Origin: Bryobacterales bacterium
GTDB lineage: Bacteria > Acidobacteriota > Terriglobia > Bryobacterales > Bryobacteraceae
Length of the DNA stretch: 35,342 nt
Direction of reading: 5' to 3'
NCBI GenBank assembly: GCA_016789925.1
Contig: JAEUQD010000347.1
Location: 1-35,342 of the forward strand
Shown here: piece by piece, positions 15,902 through 22,830 of the stretch
Layout: the number at the start of each line of letters is the position of its first letter
Position numbering within the stretch: the stretch's first letter is position 1
The notes under the pieces: model-generated
What the model was told of the DNA's origin: nothing
What the model saw: only the letters and a program-made list of their open reading frames with translations
The model's database searches: none
Made by a program: the position numbers and the translations under genes

Positions 15902-16582
15902 TTGCAAACTCCCTCGCTCTCTCGTTCTCCAGAATCCAAAACGCATCGGCCTTCCGCGCAGTCATCTTCAAAAGGCTGGGCGTGCGGTCTGTCCTCCAGA
16001 TTTCATACTCCTCAAGCCAGGCATAGGATTCGGCGGTAATCATTGACCTCGGACAACGTTCCGCCACAACATTCCGCCTGGCCCACACTACTTTGGGTGG
16101 AGCTGATTCAGACGCTTTCAACCAACCACAGCGTCGGGCCGCTTCCAAGCCGTCTTTACGACACGATTCGCAGTTCCATGCGGCTTGGTTCGCATATTGG
16201 AAGTGGAACGCGATTGCTAGTTTTTTCGCTCTTCCTCCGAGAGGTTGGATTCTTTTCGGATTGCTGCCAGAATCTCGGCTACTAGCGGCTCTGGCCCGCT
16301 TTCGATGAGTGTGTCCGGCCCAGCCTCGCACCCATCAATCGAAAGTCCCTCAATTCCGACCAGCCCCCACTTCAGGTAGATACGATCTATTTCGTGGTGC
16401 GCTATGCTCGCTTCAATTTGGTCTTCGATCCCACTTCCAGCCGCGTGAAACGCTCCCCGAAGTCCGATCTCCCTGAGTCTCTTCGCCAGTTCGATTCGCC
16501 GCCCCAGAGACATGCGCGCCACTTTATACCTCACCCCCGGCAACGTTATCGACTGGTGCTCTGCTTGGCTTGTGTACTCCAT
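15888..16582 (-). CDS. Tail assembly chaperone GT fusion made by -1 frameshift
   Basis: The short chaperone frame stops at 16217-16219, but a second frame without its own start runs through the stop at 15888. A slip of -1 at A AAA AAC (16226 to 16220) joins them. The product would be 121 plus about 110 residues, near 231 in total, continuing LAIAFHFQYANQAAWNCESC and ending in REFANGQD. The added part has cysteine pairs (CESC) and aromatic residues, and the TMP start overlaps its last codons. Lambda G/GT and many siphoviruses make a small and a frameshifted long chaperone in this place to coat the tape measure. The frame is clearly used: it contains no stop and has no start or ribosome site of its own. 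Confidence 0.75.
16217..16582 (-). CDS. Tail assembly chaperone G-like (zero-frame product)
   Basis: 121 residues starting at the ATG at 16582, which carries the leader GGAGGACAACATG. The same 13-base leader precedes the small protein starting at 19373. The protein is mostly helical with a charged tail ending SEEERKN. Position between tail tube and tape measure, and the slippery site at its last two sense codons, identify it as the short member of a G/GT pair. No enzymatic motif is visible. It would bind the tape measure during assembly and be absent from the finished tail. Confidence 0.65.
   Translation of the reverse strand: MEYTSQAEHQSITLPGVRYKVARMSLGRRIELAKRLREIGLRGAFHAAGSGIEDQIEASIAHHEIDRIYLKWGLVGIEGLSIDGCEAGPDTLIESGPEPLVAEILAAIRKESNLSEEERKN
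16220..16238 (-). promoter_or_regulatory. Programmed -1 frameshift site with internal Shine-Dalgarno
   Basis: Reading the minus strand, zero-frame codons are CGA AAA AAC TAG, so a canonical X XXY YYZ heptamer, A AAA AAC, is in the right phase and is followed directly by the stop. A GGAGG at 16238-16234 lies seven bases before it. An internal Shine-Dalgarno near this distance and an adenine-rich heptamer are the stimulators known from dnaX -1 frameshifting. After the slip the next codon is CTA, entering an open frame of 110 codons. Confidence 0.8.
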
Positions 16583-16591
16583 GTTGTCCTC

Positions 16592-17764
16592 CTAAGCGAA
16601 TGCGACCACAACTTCATCGTTTGCGAATCCCTGCGCCCGGCAGTTCCGAAACCGCCACCGTAGTCTCGTCTCTTCGTCATCGAACTCAGGAACCTCCGGA
16701 ACGACTGTCGGCAAGTACAAACCGCATAGTTGCCCTTCCTGCATGCCCAACTGGAGCATCATGCCCACTGGCGAGCGCTGACTCGCCGCCTCATACAACG
16801 CAAGTGTCTCGGGCCTCGTATTACTCACCAGAAGAATGTCCAGTCCCACCTCGCGCTGTCCCGAGATCACGCATGATGCCCGGTTTGTGCCAAAGTCGCG
16901 CCGGCTCAAATCCGTGTTGTTTCTGACACTGAGTTCGGCCTCGACCACCGTATGAAACTGTTCTGGCGTAGCGCCGAACCACGCTTGGCCCATGCTGCCC
17001 GGCACCAACGAGAACCCCACAACATCAATTTCCGGCTCCGCCGGATAACTCGATAAGCCAGCCTGCCCATCCACAAAGCTCCGGCTATCCAGGAGCTCGG
17101 CCGCCTCTCCGACAAACCGGAATTGATGGAAGTCGCCGTTCAGCGATACTCGCATCTCGTCAACCGCTGCGCCAGTGAGCACTCGTTGAACCGCTTCGGC
17201 CGGCTCCCAGTAGTCAAACACACTCACACTAGGAAGCGAGTTTGCAGGCAGATATGTAATTGCTCTACCCGCTGGATCGCCCGGCTGTGGTACCTCGCTC
17301 AACGGAGCGTTCAGAACTACAGTCTGTTCATCGATGACATTTGAGACAAATCTAATTTCCGCACCGAATCGAAGCGCTTGCCCTACTCCAAGCGCATGCG
17401 CCGATGCGAACGTGATTCGATCCCCGCCAGTCGCCATTTCAACGGTTCCGCCGTCAAACGTCACACCAACGCCACCAAGCGCAGCCTGGAAGAGTGGACC
17501 GTAGCACGGTTCCGCTCTTCCCTCTGTCCACCCTGTCATGTATGTCTGAAGATCAAACGTCACCCGCTTCCGCATTCCCGCGGGTGCTCCGATGAACGTT
17601 CTGCCGCCGGTTTTGTCGCGCCGTCTTGGCCGCTCAACCATCTGACGAATCCCGAGTTTCACCGCCGGAATCCGGTTCTCGGACGTTGCCGCACCAGCTT
17701 CTCCAAAGCTCTGCTCAAGGGCGGCGTAGTATCTGTTATCGTTTGAGGATATGTAACAATGCAT
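16592..17764 (-). CDS. Major tail tube protein (putative)
   Basis: 390 residues with a strong GGGGAGGG site before the ATG at 17764. It is beta-rich and opens with MHCYISSNDNRYYAALEQ. Blocks such as GMRKRVTFDLQTYMTGW and the C-terminal LRWRFRNCRAQGFANDE resemble large tube proteins. An inserted beta domain seems present between about residues 90 and 175 (TVEMATGGDRITFASAHALG). The place between terminator and tail chaperones is where the tube gene normally lies. It is longer than minimal tube proteins, which may mean a surface domain. I do not recognise a specific named family. Confidence 0.5.
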   Translation of the reverse strand: MHCYISSNDNRYYAALEQSFGEAGAATSENRIPAVKLGIRQMVERPRRRDKTGGRTFIGAPAGMRKRVTFDLQTYMTGWTEGRAEPCYGPLFQAALGGVGVTFDGGTVEMATGGDRITFASAHALGVGQALRFGAEIRFVSNVIDEQTVVLNAPLSEVPQPGDPAGRAITYLPANSLPSVSVFDYWEPAEAVQRVLTGAAVDEMRVSLNGDFHQFRFVGEAAELLDSRSFVDGQAGLSSYPAEPEIDVVGFSLVPGSMGQAWFGATPEQFHTVVEAELSVRNNTDLSRRDFGTNRASCVISGQREVGLDILLVSNTRPETLALYEAASQRSPVGMMLQLGMQEGQLCGLYLPTVVPEVPEFDDEETRLRWRFRNCRAQGFANDEVVVAFA

Positions 17765-17780
17765 TTTTCCCTCCCCTTTT

Positions 17781-18278
17781 CTAGGCGACGTTTGCTTCTA
17801 ACGACAGCCCCACTTTTGCAGTCTGGGCGAAATTTTTGCCTCCCTTTCCAATCGGCTCAAAGCGCACGTCGTAGCGCCCTGAATAGTAGAGGCCCTCGCT
17901 CAACTCCCCTCGGCTCTGATCTAAAACTCGGAGGACCGCCTCAACACACGCTTGCGTCTCGGCCTCGAGTCTGTCGAGTCGGTCTGCCGAATGGCGAATC
18001 TCAACAACCATGTCAACCTTGCCCGAGAACTGCTGAAATTTCTGCCGCAGTGAATTCTCAACTCTCACACAGTAGACGACAATCTGTGGATACTTCATTC
18101 CTTTGGTACGGTCACTCAGCGCAATCGAATAATTCCCTTTCGATACGCTTATTGGGATATCACTCGACAGCTCACTCAGTCCTGCCTGGCGAAGGGCATT
18201 CAGATGCGCGCCAACACCATCTCGCGAAGTCAACACGTCCCCAAGCACTTCCGTCGCCCGTGCGCTTACCGCTAACAT
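17781..18278 (-). CDS. Tail terminator / completion protein (putative)
   Basis: 165 residues, start at 18278 preceded by AAAGGGGGAAG. The alternating pattern MKYPQIVVYCVRVEN, then VDMVVEIRHS, with a helix DRLEAETQACVEAVLRVLD between, matches the alpha/beta fold of tail terminator and tail completion proteins, which cap the tube at the head-proximal end. Length is typical. Position after the adaptor and before the tube supports this. No catalytic motif is seen. Confidence 0.5.
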   Translation of the reverse strand: MLAVSARATEVLGDVLTSRDGVGAHLNALRQAGLSELSSDIPISVSKGNYSIALSDRTKGMKYPQIVVYCVRVENSLRQKFQQFSGKVDMVVEIRHSADRLDRLEAETQACVEAVLRVLDQSRGELSEGLYYSGRYDVRFEPIGKGGKNFAQTAKVGLSLEANVA

Positions 18279-18290
18279 ACTCTTCCCCCT

Positions 18291-19037
18291 TTAAAACACC
18301 CGCCTCTTTCTCACAAAGTATTCAGGACTCTGCCCTGATGGCGCGCTCGGGCCTGGTACGGTTCCGTCAACTGGAAGAGTCCATGAGCTGCCTGGCGCCA
18401 GAGGAGATTCGTTCTGCCGCATGGTCTGATTCACTGAATCGCCCAGATATACGTCCCATCCGGTACACTCTCCCGGCATCGCGCCCACTTCTACGCTTGG
18501 CACTTCCCCCGGCGCCATTTCAACCACCACCGCGTCACTTGCAGCGCCACTCTGCCCCATCGAATTTCGCCACGCTACCCGTACAGCGTAGACTCCTCCC
18601 GCTCCCGCACCCGGTGCAGCGCTTACTGTAGGCATCGAGGCCTTTATTACGGGATTGTCCACGAGCCCAACACCAAGTTCCATTAATAATTCTGCAGTCT
18701 CCCTCGCCATCTCTTTGAAGCTTTTCCACTTTCCCAGGTAGCGGTCATTCAATTGGCTGCTATAAGCATCGCCGTACACCTCCGCGAGGGTTCGAAGTAC
18801 GTGCCACCGCCTGAGTCCGGGTGTCACGACTACACGCCTCAAGTCGCGGTCTCCACCGAATCCCAGGTTCCCTGTGCGCAAAAGAAACACAGATAGTTCG
18901 AGTTCAATGGCCTGCCGCGCTACGTCGAGCTTCGCCGTCACTGAGATATTTTCGTTTCTCGCCGTCTCGAGAATAGAGCTGTCGACGGCTTGTAAGTCTT
19001 CAATTGTTGAGGCCGGTCCGTCAATGAGCAGAGCCAT
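18291..19037 (-). CDS. Head-tail adaptor-like protein with C-terminal Ig/FN3-like domain
   Basis: 248 residues with AGGAGG before the ATG at 19037. The first 130 residues are helical (TAKLDVARQAIELELSVFLL, VVTPGLRRWHVLRTLAEVYGD), as in connector proteins that bind the portal. Near residue 145 a glycine/proline linker leads to a beta domain with YAVRVAWRNSMGQSGAASD and a tryptophan in GWDVYLGD. This domain has the same plan as the Ig-like domain in the hub protein, so two particle proteins may share a decoration module. The adaptor role is inferred from position. Confidence 0.45.
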   Translation of the reverse strand: MALLIDGPASTIEDLQAVDSSILETARNENISVTAKLDVARQAIELELSVFLLRTGNLGFGGDRDLRRVVVTPGLRRWHVLRTLAEVYGDAYSSQLNDRYLGKWKSFKEMARETAELLMELGVGLVDNPVIKASMPTVSAAPGAGAGGVYAVRVAWRNSMGQSGAASDAVVVEMAPGEVPSVEVGAMPGECTGWDVYLGDSVNQTMRQNESPLAPGSSWTLPVDGTVPGPSAPSGQSPEYFVRKRRVF

Positions 19038-19052
19038 AACTGTGCCTACCTC

Positions 19053-19373
19053 CTAGTCCTTCAGCAGTGACTTCCGCAACGCTTCAAGACCACCCTGCGA
19101 GAACACGTCCAGGGCCATCCTCTTTTGCTGCTCCTCCGCAGTTTGCCGAACGTGCTTGGCCCGCAACTCTGCATAGTACTCTTGAGCCTGTAGAGGGCTC
19201 GCAAGAGTCGCCTTGTCCTCGGCAATTAGCCGCGCAGCCGCGTCTTTTGTGACTTCTGTCAGAATTCCGGCACACCCGCCATCGTCTGTCTTATTACTGA
19301 CGACAACGGCAAACTCGCCCTCAATCGTCCGCGCGATTTCTCGAATATTGTTGTAATATTCCCTCAGGTTCAT
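19053..19373 (-). CDS. Small protein between coat and adaptor, function unknown
   Basis: 106 residues from the ATG at 19373, chosen because GGAGGACAACATG gives an ideal site; the ATG at 19394 sits at the foot of a hairpin and lacks good spacing. The protein starts MNLREYYNNIREIARTIEGE, has a central VVVSNKTDDGGCAGILTEV segment and a long helix rich in Ala, Gln and Glu. I do not recognise it. Genes in this slot often encode head decoration or head completion proteins, but nothing visible decides this. Confidence 0.65.
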   Translation of the reverse strand: MNLREYYNNIREIARTIEGEFAVVVSNKTDDGGCAGILTEVTKDAAARLIAEDKATLASPLQAQEYYAELRAKHVRQTAEEQQKRMALDVFSQGGLEALRKSLLKD

Positions 19374-19394
19374 GTTGTCCTCCACAAATTTCAT

Positions 19395-19424
19395 GGGGCG
19401 TGCCGCGAATCCTCCGCACGCCCC
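19395..19424 (-). promoter_or_regulatory. Intercistronic hairpin after the coat gene
   Basis: A perfect 8-base-pair GC-rich stem (GGGGCGTG with CACGCCCC) encloses a 14-base loop in the gap between coat stop and the next gene. No U-run follows on the minus strand, so it is not a classical terminator. It could stabilise the coat message or lower transcription or translation of downstream genes. The loop contains GGAGG. Confidence 0.5.
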
Positions 19425-19458
19425 GGTTGTCTTCTCTCTCCCGTCGGTGCGAAGACCG

Positions 19459-20370
19459 CTAGCTCTTCACCTGAACACCATGGTTGTTACGCAATACGCC
19501 GGCGCCGTACAGAACATCCACCGTGAATTGTTGCGCCAACGTGTTCGGCTGGTAGCTCATCACTACGCGCATCCCGAAGTTACCGAGTTCAGCGTATTCG
19601 GCGATGGCGCCGGTCCCCGGCAACGGCTGCGGCAGCCGCCTCACCACCAACCCCAGGGCGTTTCGCGCAAAGGCCATGTTGTTCGTCGTCACAGGGCCAC
19701 TCCCTGTCTTCGGCACAAACTGCGACCGGAACACAAAGAAGTCCTTAATCTTTCCAACACTTCCTTCCACCAGCGCCCGCAGACCCGCCTCACCCGCCGT
19801 TTGAAACTCGCTGAAGCGCGGAATCTGCCGCATCTGTGAATACGCTTCACCGCTGACAATCAGATATTTCGGAGAGCTCGCGGGAACCTTCGCGTTGAAC
19901 AACGCCGTCTCCGCCGCATCAATCGCGGCCTCGGTGAGTGCGCTCCCGGCAGTACCGACTGGCGCATTCGACGTAAACTGCGAGTACAGTCCCAGCAGGT
20001 CAGCCTCGATCTTCTCTGCCAGCGCCGCCACTGCGGGCTCCATATACAGCCGAAGAAGATCCGGCACTGCCAGAATTTTGGTCACATCCGGAATCTGAAA
20101 CGTTGCTTCGGCATGCGTGTTCAGCGCAATCTGAGCATTCCCCAGTGACGGGTTCTGTGTAATAACAGATCCGCCATCCGAGATATTGTTCGCCACCAGC
20201 GTCGGAGGGATGGGCACGTTCACCATATCGCCGGCCTGCGCCAGCACTGGCTCAAAGTCCCGATTCACCAGATTACCCATGACAAGGTTCCCCATCAGGG
20301 CCGGCAGCGCGTCGGCTGCGACCAGCTTTACGATCGCTTGTGCGACATTTGAAGATGTAATTGAAGGCAT
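19459..20370 (-). CDS. Major capsid protein, P22 coat-like
   Basis: 303 residues with an AGGAAAAAGAG leader. It begins MPSITSSNVAQAIVKLVAAD and continues with FEPVLAQAGDMVNVPIPP and TFQIPDVTKILAVPDLLRLY, the pattern of coat proteins of the P22 gene 5-like group, which take the HK97 fold. The middle and C-terminal parts (PKYLIVSGEAYSQMRQIPRF, then GLVVRRLPQPLPGTG and VDVLYGAGVLRNNHGV) fit the same family. The gene follows a scaffold gene and no prohead protease is present, consistent with P22-like assembly without cleavage. It would form the icosahedral shell. Confidence 0.8.
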   Translation of the reverse strand: MPSITSSNVAQAIVKLVAADALPALMGNLVMGNLVNRDFEPVLAQAGDMVNVPIPPTLVANNISDGGSVITQNPSLGNAQIALNTHAEATFQIPDVTKILAVPDLLRLYMEPAVAALAEKIEADLLGLYSQFTSNAPVGTAGSALTEAAIDAAETALFNAKVPASSPKYLIVSGEAYSQMRQIPRFSEFQTAGEAGLRALVEGSVGKIKDFFVFRSQFVPKTGSGPVTTNNMAFARNALGLVVRRLPQPLPGTGAIAEYAELGNFGMRVVMSYQPNTLAQQFTVDVLYGAGVLRNNHGVQVKS

Positions 20371-20406
20371 TCTCTTTTTCCTCTTTCTTTCTCAATCGGT
20401 CTTTCT

Positions 20407-20979
20407 CTAATTTCCTGGCTGCAGAGCGATCCGGGCTATCTCCTTGCGGATCTGCTCAAGTTCTCGAGGGTCCATCCCCGGCTTGATTCGGTCTAGGTCA
20501 AATGAACCGGATGGCCCTGTGGGTCGATTCGCCAGTGTTGTTCCCGAACCACCTGTCATCCGCGCCGGTAGAAGTTCTGGGTTCTCATGGACAAATTTCG
20601 TCAGGTAGTCCCGCAAGTCCACCTGACTTTGTCCATCACGAGCGACGAACCGGCCGTCCTCGGCGCGTCCGACGTCGTCTTTGACGGCGCGATACGCCAG
20701 GTCGACCTTCACCACACCCAGTCGCTGCAGTTCCGTCCGTATCGTCGAGGTTCGCTCGGCCTCCTCGGCACGCTCTTTGGAGCGACGGTTTTCATCCGCC
20801 AATTCGTTCATGCGGCGTTCCAACGTTTCCCGCTTTCTGCGTTCTTCCTCCAGTTCCGCCTTGTAGGCCGGCTCGCTCTTGCTTTTCTGGAGTTCCATGT
20901 ATTCCGAAAGAACCTCCGCGATAACTGATCGCATCGGCTTCCCTTCGTTCTCGATCTGGTTTGTCTCCTCAGTAGTCAT
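20407..20979 (-). CDS. Capsid scaffold protein (putative)
   Basis: 190 residues, strongly charged. Residues from about 40 to 100 form a long predicted coiled coil (AYKAELEEERRKRETLERRM, then ELADENRRSKERAEEAERTS). The C-terminal third has a glycine/threonine linker (GGSGTTLANRPTGPSG) and a basic tail helix. This layout, just before the coat gene, is that of phage scaffolding proteins that guide shell assembly. No protease motif is seen. A GGGAGG lies 14 bases before the ATG, a somewhat long spacing. Confidence 0.7.
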   Translation of the reverse strand: MTTEETNQIENEGKPMRSVIAEVLSEYMELQKSKSEPAYKAELEEERRKRETLERRMNELADENRRSKERAEEAERTSTIRTELQRLGVVKVDLAYRAVKDDVGRAEDGRFVARDGQSQVDLRDYLTKFVHENPELLPARMTGGSGTTLANRPTGPSGSFDLDRIKPGMDPRELEQIRKEIARIALQPGN

Positions 20980-21009
20980 ACTCTTGCTATTGACCTCCCT
21001 TGGTCTCCT

Positions 21010-22401
21010 CTATGTGTCTGTGGCATCGCTTGCGCTGTCGATCTCTCCAGCTATCCTGTCTTTCACCTCCTGGCGAACGTCGCTTAAATACTTGAATGCG
21101 ACTTTCTTGTAAACTTGCTGCTTCAATGTCGGCGAGGCGATGCCAAGAGACAGTAGGTGCCTGGCGTCCTCCAGTTCTCCACTGAAATCGGCAATATCAA
21201 ACTCTTCTAGACCTGATACATCGATTGAAATGTCGTCTTGCCGCGCTGCGATGATTGCCCTCAGCACTCGCTTCAGACTGTCCTTCACGGCGTCTCCAAA
21301 TGCCCGAAGCACCTCCTGGGTGATGGCATAGTCTCTCAGCTTGCTCAGTCCCGACTGAACCATCGGCTCTCCAGCGAGGTGCTGAAGATATGACACACGA
21401 TATATCTCGTGTTGAAGACGCTTCAGATTGTCTGCTGCGATTTGGTAAACATTGCCGGCTGGCTCGGTCCATCCGAACTTGTCCTGTGGACCCAGTTGTA
21501 TGTAGTAGGAGTCGCCGATGATTTGGCTCCACTCCCGCTCCGAGTAAATAACTGGCTGCGCGAATAGTCCCTGACTCAGCGCCCAACCTAAGGCGTTCGA
21601 CTTATTGAAGTGCTCTAGCTGGAGCAGCGCGCCGCGGTTCATCAGCCAAAGCCCTTCCGGCATCCGCAAATCAAAAAGCGGCACTTGCCCTAGGTGGGCA
21701 AGACCGTGCGTTCCGCTGTCAATAAGATGCGTGTCGGCCTCCCCCTCGAGCTGTTGGTACACTTCGAAGCGTTCACGGTCAAAATGTGTCCACTGGGTCA
21801 CACGCGACCATTCCGCGGTGCGAAAGCTCCGCTTTCGCAGTTGACTGTTCTTTAGTACGACCCAGTCGAAGTCCCCTCTATCGTCCACGCTCCAATTGAT
21901 CAGCATCTCTGGAGGACAGTGGCTGACGTACGCGCTTGATGTCCCCATCTCGTTCTCTTCTGCACGACTTTGCGGTTGCTTCGAAGCGCGTGGGAAGTCC
22001 ACTAGTATGTAACTGGCTCCACACACTAGGCTGTCAAGCATGGCCTGTCGGTAGAAGTCGGTGAGTGAGGTCCCCCTTCGATCGCAGTCCTCCGAAAACT
22101 TTGCTACAAACGATTTAGCTCCCGGGTCTTTTCCCTCGACTATCAACAATGGTTCCCGCCGGAATAGCGTCGCAACATACCAGTCGACGATGGAGCCGAT
22201 GTAATTCTCATAGAACACCCTCGCCAACCGCTCCCCGTAAACTTCCAGCGGCTCTTTCTGACGCCGCAGAAGGTACTCTGTCGAGTGCGCTCGGAATTGT
22301 TCGCCGCCGACGTATAAGTCGCGGTACTGCCTCAGCAGTCTTTTGCGCACGGCGTAATCGGGATGTTCTGAATCGATCTCATGGGCTATGTTTTTCAGCA
22401 T
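21010..22401 (-). CDS. Portal protein (DUF4055/SPP1 gp6-like)
   Basis: 463 residues, the first gene of the operon, with GGAG five bases before ATG. Motifs fit portal proteins of the DUF4055 type: RQYRDLYVGGEQFRAHSTEY, then FYENYIGSIVDWYVATLFRR, then SLVCGASYILVDFPRA, and a long helical C-terminal part (LRDYAITQEVLRAFGDAVKD). Twelve copies would form the DNA channel at one capsid vertex. Terminase genes normally lie directly upstream; here the upstream sequence is an AT-rich gap and then a divergent alcohol dehydrogenase. The gene is full length and has no internal stop. Confidence 0.8.
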   Translation of the reverse strand: MLKNIAHEIDSEHPDYAVRKRLLRQYRDLYVGGEQFRAHSTEYLLRRQKEPLEVYGERLARVFYENYIGSIVDWYVATLFRREPLLIVEGKDPGAKSFVAKFSEDCDRRGTSLTDFYRQAMLDSLVCGASYILVDFPRASKQPQSRAEENEMGTSSAYVSHCPPEMLINWSVDDRGDFDWVVLKNSQLRKRSFRTAEWSRVTQWTHFDRERFEVYQQLEGEADTHLIDSGTHGLAHLGQVPLFDLRMPEGLWLMNRGALLQLEHFNKSNALGWALSQGLFAQPVIYSEREWSQIIGDSYYIQLGPQDKFGWTEPAGNVYQIAADNLKRLQHEIYRVSYLQHLAGEPMVQSGLSKLRDYAITQEVLRAFGDAVKDSLKRVLRAIIAARQDDISIDVSGLEEFDIADFSGELEDARHLLSLGIASPTLKQQVYKKVAFKYLSDVRQEVKDRIAGEIDSASDATDT

Positions 22402-22830
22402 TTGATCTCCAAGTTGGCGTTAGCCGTCGGCGTTGCTCGCTCTGCAAACCTCACCGCCGCACTCAACGTACCGCCCGATTTTCCGAGTGAGATGATTGAT
22501 TTTTCCTATATTGTTGAAAAATAAGCTGAAAATAAATTTCAATTAGTTGTGAACGAGTTTTTTTTGACGAAGCGAACAAATAGCGTATGATTCTTCTGCT
22601 TCCTGTAAAACAAAGATTTAAAAGCGCTTAGATAATCTCTTGACACCATCGCTTGTGAAGCTGTTCCTTCGGCTTCGTTGGCATTCCACACGCCGTCCTT
22701 GCCGCCGGTCACAGGACTTCCGCGGTGTTTCTTCCCGGTCCTCACCTTCGCTATCCTTTTGGGTGATCATGCGCCTCAATCTCTTCCAAATCGGTCTGTG
22801 CGCCATCCGGTTCGCGACATGAGAGATCTG
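22402..22830. other. AT-rich divergent intergenic region
   Basis: No convincing gene. The stretch 22490-22625 is clearly AT-rich compared with both sides. It holds a plus-strand promoter (listed separately) and a small inverted repeat, TGAAA-5-TTTCA, at 22527-22541, which could be an operator. On the minus strand it must contain the promoter of the particle operon, but I see only weak matches there. The remainder up to 22830 is GC-rich and forms a long leader for the dehydrogenase. Confidence 0.6.
22564..22591 (+). promoter_or_regulatory. Sigma-70-like promoter pointing to the alcohol dehydrogenase
   Basis: TTGACG (22564-22569), 16 bases, then TATGAT (22586-22591): five of six matches in each box. 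The transcript would have a leader of about 230 bases before the dehydrogenase start. It lies back to back with the start of the particle operon. Confidence 0.55.

Noticed and set aside
16220-16331. Upstream part of the -1 chaperone frame as an independent start
   Set aside because: The candidate start at 16331 overlaps the G-like frame, has no ribosome site and gives unlike-protein sequence before the slippery heptamer.
17759-18631. 290-codon plus-strand frame
   Set aside because: Antisense to two particle genes with good ribosome sites; no protein-like features.
22539-22745. 68-codon minus-strand frame in the AT-rich gap, ending FVRFVKKNSFTTN
   Set aside because: No ribosome site, no known motif, and composition explained by the AT-rich control region.
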